In this document: positions 55,001 through 64,000 of the stretch, one piece after another
Layout of the letters: the number at the start of each line of letters is the position of its first letter
Numbering within the stretch: position 1 is the first letter of the stretch
Assembly: GCA_936450465.1 (NCBI GenBank)
Contig: OW388293.1
Span: forward strand, 43,296,982-43,360,981
Source of the DNA: Gibbula magus
Taxonomy: Eukaryota > Mollusca > Gastropoda > Trochida > Trochidae
DNA length: 64,000 bases
Reading direction: 5' to 3'
Made by a program: the position numbers and the translations under genes
Notes under the pieces: generated by a model
What the model saw: only the letters and a program-made list of their open reading frames with translations
What the model was told of the DNA's origin: nothing
Database searches by the model: none

Positions 55001-55510
55001 CATTGGCCCGGCTGCACTATGTACGAGATAAAAGTACATTGACCAGATTGTACTATGTACGAGATAAAAATACATTGACCAGACTGAACTATGTACGAGA
55101 TAAAAGTACATTGACCAGACTGCACTATGTACGAGATAAAAGTACATTGGCCAGGCTGCACTATGTACGAGATAAAAGTACATTGGCCAGACTGCACTAT
55201 GTACGAGATAAAAGTACATTGACCAGACTGCACTATGTACGAGATAAAAGTACACTGGCCAGACTGCACTATGTACGAGATAAAAGTACATTGACCAGAC
55301 TGCACTATGTACGAGCTAAAAGTACATTGGCCAGACTGCACTATGTACGAGATAAAAAAAAATACATTGACCAGACTGCACTATGTACGAGATAAAAGTA
55401 CATTGACCAGACTGCACTATGTACGAGATAAAAGTACATTGACCAGACTGCATTATGTACGAGATAAAAGTATATTGTCCGCCATTTACCCGAATTTATT
55501 CTGTATGAGA
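52085..55510 (+). repeat. 36-bp satellite, about 95 units
   Basis: The unit is TGACCAGACTGCACTATGTA followed by CGAGATAAAAGTACAT. Two variants alternate at the left half (TGACCAGACTGC and TGGCCCGGCTGC), plus occasional 11-bp insertions (TGACCGCCAT). Because 36 is 12 codons, long frames are open on both strands; they are not genes. Each unit contains ATGTAC...GTACAT, a 6-bp hairpin. A 1139-bp block is duplicated (about 52445-53583 and 53584-54722). Confidence 0.95.
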
Positions 55511-55784
55511 TAAAGGTTCCATGTCTGTATTTGGCCAGATGGCACTCAACAGATTACATCCCCACAAATTGCTTTTGCATAACGAAACGAACAGAAAAGG
55601 GTCAAGATAATTTTCATTGTGTCTGTATATGTCGTTTCTTAATATTACACTAGTTCATTCCACAGTACAAGTGAACTTGATGTAAAGTCCATTAACTATG
55701 TACGGGAGGATGTGCCCCTAAATGGATACCGGAACTAATACTAATCAAGTAGACGGGAATAACCCGCTGTCGAGGATGTCACGC
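55511..55784. other. Spacer between the two satellites
   Basis: Non-repetitive except for the word CTATGTACGGGAGGATGTG at 55696, which resembles units of both arrays. Confidence 0.5.
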
Positions 55785-58700
55785 CGTGTAAGCTATGTAC
55801 TACGTAGAGCCAGGATAAAGATTTCGATCCGTCGCAGCATGTAAGCTATGTAGGGCCAAGAGGGACACGCCATACCGTGTAAGCTATGTATGGCCAAGAG
55901 GGACACGCCATACCGTGTAAGCTTTGTAGGGTCAAGAGGGACACATGACATCATGTAAGTTATGTAGGGCAAAGAGGGACACATGACATCGTGTAAGCTA
56001 TATAGGGCCAAGAGGGACACGTCATACCGTGTAAGCTATGTAGGGCAAAGAGGGACACATGACATCGTGTAAGTTATGTAGGGACAAGAGGGACACGTCA
56101 TACCGTGTAAGCTATATAGGACCAAGAGGGACACATGACATCGTGTAAGTTATGTAGAGGCAAGAGGGACACATGACATCGTGTAAGCTATATAGGGCCA
56201 AGAGGGACACGCCATACCGTGTAAGCTATGTAGGGGCAAGAGGGACACGTCATACCGTGTAAGCTATGTAGAGGCAAGAGGGACACATGACATCATGTAA
56301 GCTATGTAGGGGCAAGAGGGACACATGACATCGTGTAAGCTATATAGGGCCAAGAGGGACACGTCATACCGTGTAAGATATATAGGACCAAGAGGGACAC
56401 ATGACATCGTGTAAGTTATGTAGAGGCAAGAGGGACACATGACATCGTGTAAGCTATATAGGGCCAAGAGGGACACGCCATACCGTGTAAGCTATGTAGG
56501 GGCAAGAGGGACACGTCATACCGTGTAAGCTATGTAGAGGCAAGAGGGACACATGACATCATGTAAGCTATGTAGGGGCAAGAGGGACACATGACATCGT
56601 GTAAGCTATATAGGGCCAAGAGGGACACGTCATACCGTGTAAGATATGTATGGCCAAGAGGGACACATGACATCGTGTAAGCTATATAGGGCCAAGAGGG
56701 AAACGTGACATCGTGTAAGCTATGTAGGACCAAGAGGGACACATGACATCGTGTAAGCTATGTAGGACCAAGAGGGACACATGACATCGTGTAAGCTGTG
56801 TAGGACCAAGAGGGAAACATGACATCGTGTAAGCTATGTAGAGTCAAGAGGGACACATTACATCGTGTAAGCTGTGTAGGACCAAGAGCGACACATGACA
56901 TCATGTTAGCTATGTATGGCCGAGAGTGACACATGACATCGTGTAAGCTATGTAGGGCCAAGAGGGACACGCCATACCGTGTAAGCTATGTAGGGGCAAG
57001 AGGGACACGTCATACCGTGTAAGCTATGTAGGACCAAGAGGGACACATGACATCGTGTAAGCTATATAGGGCCAAGAGGGACACATGACATCGTGTAAGT
57101 TATATAGGGCCTAGAGGGACACGCCATACCGTGTAAGCTATGTAGGGACAAGAGGGACACATGGCATAGTGTAAGCTATGTAGGACCAAGAGGGACACAT
57201 GACATCGTGTAAGTTATATAGGGCCAAGAGGGACACGCCATACCGTGTAAGCTATGTAGGACCAAGAGGGACACATGACATCGTGTAAGTTATGTAGAGG
57301 CAAGAGGGACACGTCATACCGTGTAAGCTATATAGGGCCAAGAGGGACACATGACATCGTGTAAGTTATATAGGGCCAAGAGGGACACGCCATACCGTGT
57401 AAGCTATGTAGGACCAAGAGGGACACATGACATCGTGTAAGTTATGTAGAGGCAAGAGGGACACGTCATACCGTGTAAGCTATATAGGGCCAAGGGGGAC
57501 ACATGACATCGTGTAAGCTATATAGGGCCAAGGGGGACACATGACATCGTGTAAGTTATATAGGGCCAAGAGGGACACGCAATACCGTCTAAGCTATGTA
57601 GGACCAAGAGGGACACATGACATCGTGTAAGTTATGTAGAGGCAAGAGGGACACATGACATCGTGTAAGTTATGTAGGACCAAGAGGGACACATGACATC
57701 GTGGGAGTTATATAGGGCCAAGAGGGACACGCCATACCGTGTAAGCTATGTAGGGGCAAGAGGGACACATGACATAGTGTAAGCTATGTAGGACCAAGAG
57801 GGACACATGACATCGTGTAAGCTGTGTAGGACCAAGAGCGACACATGACATCATGTAAGCTATGTATGGCCAAGAGGGACACATGACATCGTGTAAGCTA
57901 TATAGGGCCAAGAGGGACACATCATACCGTGTAAGCTATGTAGGCCCAAGAGGGACACATGACATCGTGTAAGTTATATAGGGCCAAGCGGGACACGCCA
58001 TACCGTGTAAGCTATGTAGGGGCAAGAGGGACACATGGCATAGTGTCAGCTATGTAGGACCAAGATGGACACATGACATCGTGTAAGCTATGTAGGACCA
58101 AGAGGGACACATGACATCGTGTAAGCTATGTAGGACCAAGAGGGACACATGACATCGTGTAAGCTATGTAGGGTCGAGAGGGACACATGACATCGTGTAA
58201 GCTATATAGGGCCAAGAGGGACACATGACATCGTGTAAGGTATATAGGTCCAAGAGGAACACGTCATACCGTGTAAGCTATGTAGGACCAAGAGGAACAC
58301 ATGACATCGTGTAAGCTATGTAGGACCAAGATGGACACATGACATCGTGTAAGCTATGTAGGACCAAGAGGGACACATGACATCGTTTAAGCTATGTATG
58401 GCCAAGAGGGACACGTCATACCGTGTAAGCTATGTATGGCCAAGAGGGACACATGACATCGTGTAAGCTATATAGGGCCAAGAGGGACACATGACATCGT
58501 GTAAGTTATATAGGGCCAAGAGGGACACATGACATCGTGTAAGTTATTTAGGGCCAAAAGGGACACGTCATACCGTGTAAGCTATGTAGGGGCAAGAGGG
58601 ACACGCCATACCGTGTAAGCTATGTAGCGGCAAGATGGACACATGACATCGTGTAAGCTATGTAGAGGCAAGAGGGACACATGACATAGTGTAAGCTATG

Positions 58701-61670
58701 TAGGACCAAGAGGGACACATGACATCGTGTAAGCTATGTAGGACCAAGAGGGACACATGACATCGTGTAAGCTATATAGGGCCAAGAGGGACACATGACA
58801 TCGTGTAAGCTATGTATGGCCAAGAGGGACACGTCATACCGTGTAAGCTATGTATGGCCAAGAGGGACACATGACATCGTGTAAGTTAAATAGGGCCAAG
58901 AGGGACACGCCATACCGTGTAAGCTACGTATGGCCAAGAGCGACACATGACATCATGTAATCTATGTATGGCCAAGAGGGACACATCATACCGTGTAAGC
59001 TATATAGGGTCAAGAGGGACACGTCATACCGTGTAGGGTATGTTTGGCCAAGAGCGACACATGACATCATGTAAGCTATATAGGGCCAAGATGGACACAT
59101 GACATCGTGTAAGCTATATAGGGCAAAGAGGGACACATGACATCGTGTAAGTTATATAGGGCCAAGATGGACAAGTCATACCGTGTCAGCTATGTATGGC
59201 CAAGAGGGACACAAGACATCGTGTAAGCTATATAGGGCCAAGAGGGACACATAACATCGTGTAAGTTAAATAGGGCCAAGAGGGACACGCCATACCGTGT
59301 AAGCTATGTAGGGGCAAGAGGGACACATGGCATAGTGTCAGCTATGTAGGACCAAGAGGGACACATGACATCGTGTAAGCTATGTAGGACCAAGAGGGAC
59401 ACATGACATCGTGTAAGCTATGTAGGGCCAAGAGGGACACGTCATACCGTGTAAGTTATATAGGGCCAAGAGGGACACATGACATCGTGTAAGTTATGTA
59501 GAGGCAAGAGGGACACGTCATACCGTGTAAGCTATATAGGGCCAAGAGGGACACATGACATCGTGTAAGTTATGTAGAGGCAAGAGGGACACATGACATC
59601 GTGTAAGCTATATAGGGCCAAGAGGGACACATGACATCGTGTAAGTTATATAGGGCCAAGAGGGACACGCCATACCGTCTAAGCTATGTAGGATCAAGAG
59701 GGACACATGACATCGTGTAAGCTATGTAGAGGCAAGAGGGACACATGACATCGTGTAAGTTATGTAGGACCAAGAGGGACACATGACATCGTGGGAGTTA
59801 TATAGGGCCAAGAGGGACACATGACATCGTGTAAGCTGTGTAGGACCAAGAGCGACACATGACATCATGTAAGCTATGTATGGCCAAGAGTGACACGTGA
59901 CATCGTGTAAGCTATATAGGGCCAATAGGGACACATCATACCGTGTAAGCTATGTAGGCCCAAGAGGGACACATGACATCGTGTAAGTTATATAGGGCCA
60001 AGAGGGACACGCCATACCGTGTAAGCTATGTAGGGGCAAGAGGGACACATGGCATAGTGTCAGCTATGTAGGACCAAGAGGGACACATGACATCGTGTAA
60101 GCTATGTAGGACCAAGAGGGACACATGACATCGTGTAAGCTATGTAGGACCAAGAGGGACACATGACATCGTGTAAGCTATGTAGGGTCGAGAGGGACAC
60201 ATGACATCGTGTAAGCTATGTAGGGCCAAGAGGGACACATGACATCGTGTAAGGTATATAGGGCCAAGAGGAACACGTCATACCGTGTAAGCTATGTAGG
60301 GGCAAGAGGGACACATGACATCGTGTAAGCTATGTAGGGGCAAGAGGGACACATGACATCGTTTAAGCTATGTATGGCCAAGAGGGACACGTCATACCGT
60401 GTAAGCTATGTATGGCCAAGAGGGACACATGACATCGTGTAAGCTATATAGGGCCAAGAGGGACACATGACATCGTGTAAGTTATATAGGGCCAAGAGGG
60501 ACACATGACATCGTGTAAGTTATTAAGGGCCAAGAGGGACACGTCATACCGTGTAAGCTATGTAGGGGCAAGAGGGACACATGGCATAGTGTCAGCTATG
60601 TAGGACCAAGAGGGACACATGACATCGTGTAAGCTATGTAGGACCAAGAGGGACACATGACATCGTGTAAGCTATGTAGGGCCAAGAGGGACACGTCATA
60701 CCGTGTAAGCTATATAGGGCCAAGAGGGACACATGACATCGTGTAAGTTAAATAGGGCCAAGAGGGACACGCCATACCGTGTAAGCTATGTACGGGCAAG
60801 AGGGACACATGACATCGTGTAAGCTATTAGGACCAAGAGGGACACATGACATCGTGTAAGCTATGTAGGGCCAAGAGGGACAAGTCATACCGTGTAATTT
60901 TAAGCTATGTAGGACCAAGAGGGACACATGACATCGTGTAAGTTAAATAGGGCCAAGAGGGACACGCCATACCGTGTAAGCTATGTAGGACCAAGAGGGA
61001 CACATGACATCGTGTAAGTTATGTAGGGCCAAGAGGGACACATGACATCGTGGGAGTTATATAGGGCCAAGAGGGACACGCCATACCGTGTAAGCTATGT
61101 AGGGGCAAGAGGGACACATGACATCGTGTAAGCTATGTAGGGTCAAGAGGGACACATGACATCGTGTAAGCTATGAAGGGTCAAGAGGGACACATGACAT
61201 CGTGTAAGCTGTGTAGGACCAAGAGCGACACATGACATCATGTAAGCTATGTATGGCCAAGAGGGACACATGACATCGTGTAAGCTATGTATGGTCAAGA
61301 GGAACACATCATACCATTTAAGCTATATATGGCCAAGAGGGACACATGACATCGTGTAAGTTATGTAGGGCCAAGAGGGACACATGACATCGTGGGAGTT
61401 ATATAGGGCCAAGAGGGACACATGGCATCGTGTTAGCTATGTATGGCCAAAAGGGACACATCATAGCATTTAAGCTATATAGGGCCACGAGGGACACATG
61501 GCATCGTGTAAGCTATGTATGGCCAAAAGGGACACATCATACCATTTAAGCTATATAGGGTCAAGAGGAACACATGACATGGTGTAAGCTACGTATGGCC
61601 AAGAGGGACACGTCATAATATTTAAGCTATATATGGCCAAGAGGGACACATCACACCGTGTAATCTAAGA
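55785..61670 (+). repeat. 38-bp satellite, about 155 units
   Basis: The unit is GTGTAAGCTATGTAGGGCCA followed by AGAGGGACACATGACATC. A second type has ACGTCATACC or ACGCCATACC at its end, and the middle varies (GGACC, GGGGC, GAGGC, TGGCC). Larger periods are visible, for example a 266-bp (7-unit) repeat around 56120-56650. The array decays after 61270, where ATCATACCATTTAAGC variants dominate. Confidence 0.95.
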
Positions 61671-63030
61671 AGGGTCAGGAGGACAGAAGAAATGTTATAT
61701 ACTCACGGTCCTTTACGCAAGAAGGGGATATAGTAATCTGTTTTACAGACCAGCAGCTATGTTATATCAGTCGCCAGAAGTGTCGTCTTTCAAATTCATC
61801 GTATATCAGTATTCAATCAGGTCATTGACCTTACATAAGAAGCTGACTTGAGACGAGAATTGGTAGTTAATTACAGCGAACCGTGAGCGACGTGATCTGC
61901 CTAAAGGTTAGATCGATGCAGTAGATCTTAGCTTATTGATTTTCCCTGTATCCAGACAACCCATACATCCTTGTCATTAGGGATTGAACGGTACAGATAA
62001 GACTAAAGACGTGTAGGCATATAAGCAAACGTTCCCGAAATGACAGATCCAAAATATTATAGTCCCTTTGTAAAATTAAAAAAGAGCACGATCACCGAGA
62101 AGAGACATTTGATTTTAAACCATTTTGCAAACACGAAATCGCGAAATTGCAAAAGTCACAATTACTCCTTCAGCATCATCCAAAGATATGATTTAAATTC
62201 TTTGCCCAAAAATTTATACGGCCATACTACGATTTTCGTAAGAATATGTTATCACGTTTAACATAAACACGGTTACAACCTATATATACTTCTCGTGGAC
62301 CTTGACCTTGACTCCATTAAAATGAACTGTCAATGAACTGTTGTCAACTTCATTATGCAAAATAAGTTTAAATTTGCTCATGAAATTATATACGACTAAG
62401 ATGTGTCTTGGTGTAAGATGTGACATATCATAATATGTCTTTTAGATTAAGTTTGAGTTCTTAAACATGAATAGGGCAGTGACACTATAACAATGGGAAC
62501 AAACTAGACTGGACAAAATAAGTGAGGGATATTGTTTTCTAAGTTTTTTTTATATGAGTCAGTTAATGAATAGCATCATTCAAAATTTCATAATTTACAC
62601 ATATCCCTAATTATTTCTGTCCAGTATATATCAAGTGTTTATCAGGAAATTCATGACCCATTAATGATGTACTCTGGTTTAAAAAATGTTCAACTGTAGT
62701 GAATGAGTAATAAACGAGATAACATCAACAGCGTACTGTGATATATTTCAGTTTCCACGTGGATGATTGTCTTGAAGCGTATCTGATAATCCTCCAGGTA
62801 ACACAGTTCGTCCTCTTCAACCATGACTTAAGTATGAGGGAAAGCTTTTGCATTGACATCATATATTGCGACATGACATTGCATCGTAAGGTTAAAATAT
62901 GTTTCAACATAAATGACTTTTATATTTCAGCAAACATGCCGTGTCCCCGTTAACGGCTAACACCGTACAATCGAGCGTTCTTTTGAATAGACAATGACAA
63001 TTTCCCCGGTAATTGAGAAGTCGAAAATGT
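61671..63030. other. No gene confirmed
   Basis: A possible 31-nt mini-exon on the minus strand (61737-61707, acceptor aaaacag, donor gtgagt) ends next to the satellite. Its phase does not give a convincing join to P450 exon a. Otherwise nothing was seen. Confidence 0.4.
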
Positions 63031-63080
63031 CATATACGGACGGACGATAAGCCCATCAGGCAATTTGGGACTAAAAAGGC
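63030..63080 (+). mobile_element. Remnant 3' end of a pearl/HINE-like element
   Basis: TACGGACGGACGATAAGCCC followed by ATCAGGCAATTTGGGACTAAA resembles the terminal ACGG run plus hairpin and CTAAAA end of the element at 38920-40163. Confidence 0.45.
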
Positions 63081-64000
63081 TGTCAAACCCCGCCCTACCC
63101 CCTTACAAAATTCGAAATCATTGATGATCTTCCTTTAGTCATTAAATTTACATAACGCTCAGTTACCCTATAACCTATGGTAATTACAAGCTATCATGAA
63201 ACGATTATCTCAATTATGTTTTAAGCCATTAACAAATCCTAAGAGGACGGTTGTCATAAATAAATTCATTTGTTTATCTTTGTGTGAAACGGGCGATGAG
63301 AACTGTGATTTAATTAATTATTGATTAATTTAAGTCAGATGAGCCGTCGTCTGGAGGTACGGACGGAAGTTCCTTCAAGCAAGGAGTTGAAAGACAACTA
63401 GGTGGCAGACATGCAAACTCGCAGAAGGTGAATTAGCACAAGGCTACTTAGGCTACATAATGGAAGAGTCCACTGGTCGTGTAATAAGATTAATGTAAAG
63501 TACGTCTGAAACAGATTCGTTTCAGAACAGTAAATACAATGTAGATTTTTGTTGTGATCAGATGATCAAAAACTAACCTGTCCTCTACTCCTTTTATTGT
63601 CAAATTACCTTGTGTTTATTCAAAATGTTTATGTGTAATGATAATGTGTTGTTTTTCTTATCAATCAAATCCTATCAGGTTTAGGGGAGAGCGGGAACCG
63701 GACAGCGGGATGGTTCGGACATCCCCGCTAACTCCAAAACCGAAAATGCAGCAGATGTTTTCATCGGTTGAGGAAACTCGCGCCACGTCAACAACCATGC
63801 CATATTCGCCAAAAGTTGGGCAAGCGGGAAGTTTGATTAGCTGGGACGATTTTCGTTTTTAACCAAATCCCATGTAACTTTTGACTGTCAGAACGCTCAA
63901 TGCCATAAAAGGCATCGTTTTTTTAGGAATAGAATGTTGCCTTGTAGTGATAAGCACAACTCACGTGTGGACAGTTTCATTCTCGTATAATCTCTCCTGT
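63081..64000. other. Right margin, no gene confirmed
   Basis: Both strands are open around 63660-63860 (plus: RGEREPDSGMVRTSPLTPKP; minus: LIKLPACPTFGEYGMVVD). No domain or convincing splice context decides between them. Confidence 0.4.

Noticed and set aside
52379..55513. Many ORFs of 70-247 codons on both strands
   Set aside because: They are consequences of a 36-bp unit (12 codons) with few stops. Several frames are open at once and the peptides simply repeat.
55793..59934. 70-codon minus-strand ORFs beginning MSLLALYSLHDV
   Set aside because: Generated by the 38-bp satellite (period 114 bp for three frames); no independent evidence of coding.
52085..61670. CRISPR-like array
   Set aside because: Units are contiguous without unique spacers and the DNA is eukaryotic; these are satellites.
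61707..61737. Candidate upstream P450 mini-exon (frame YYIPFLRKG) with good splice borders
   Set aside because: The attractive frame does not join exon a in phase. The phase-compatible frame (ITISPSCVKD) is unconvincing.
63638..63862. 74-codon plus-strand ORF, and an open minus-strand frame of similar length
   Set aside because: Both strands are open, no domain is recognisable and the splice context is weak.

Overview
Eukaryotic, AT-rich, intron-bearing DNA. The mix of repeats (about 145-bp tandem units followed by (ACGG)n and a hairpin end, tRNA-derived SINEs, L2, I-type and Penelope-like retroelements) together with a mitochondrial-clan P450 points to a mollusc, most likely a bivalve. That assignment is inference; no sequence-level species marker was found.

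Only one host gene is securely supported: a cytochrome P450 on the minus strand. I could assemble eight exons from 51992 down to 37707. Splice sites and phases agree throughout, and about 453 residues are covered, including the C-helix WxxxR, the ExxR, the PERW and the haem loop. The first coding exon(s) were not found. The introns are packed with transposons, and two huge satellites lie just upstream (36-bp units, 52085-55510; 38-bp units, 55785-61670).

The other 80% or so is a layered graveyard of mobile DNA. 0.8-3.2 kb: a MULE with a FLYWCH exon, iterated terminal repeats and a perfect 9-bp target duplication. 3.2-7 kb: fragments of four retroelements, including a Penelope-like RT next to a hammerhead ribozyme. 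7-15 kb: two unclassified repeat families, each present twice in the same order, plus a long-TIR element carrying an exon-like ORF. 16.4-18.5 kb: a dead Tc1/mariner transposase and a SINE-like cluster. 21.4-22.9 kb: a TGTCCCC-motif tandem array interrupted by a MITE. 24.1-29 kb: a nearly intact LINE. 30-31.9 kb: a second FLYWCH MULE nested in a TTAA element nested in a LINE fragment. 32.6-36.7 kb: a TTAA element with an exon-like ORF, an I-type LINE with RNase H, a SINE and a TIR element. 38-48.5 kb: intronic pearl/HINE-like arrays, MITEs and an old LINE.

The most interesting material is the transposon architecture. There are two MULEs whose terminal repeats are built from different roughly 15-bp tandem motifs. 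At least six otherwise different elements share TTAAAGG ends and TTAA targets. A hammerhead ribozyme fold is present. Nested insertions have their empty sites still visible in the same window. All similarity statements were made by eye; no searches were run.
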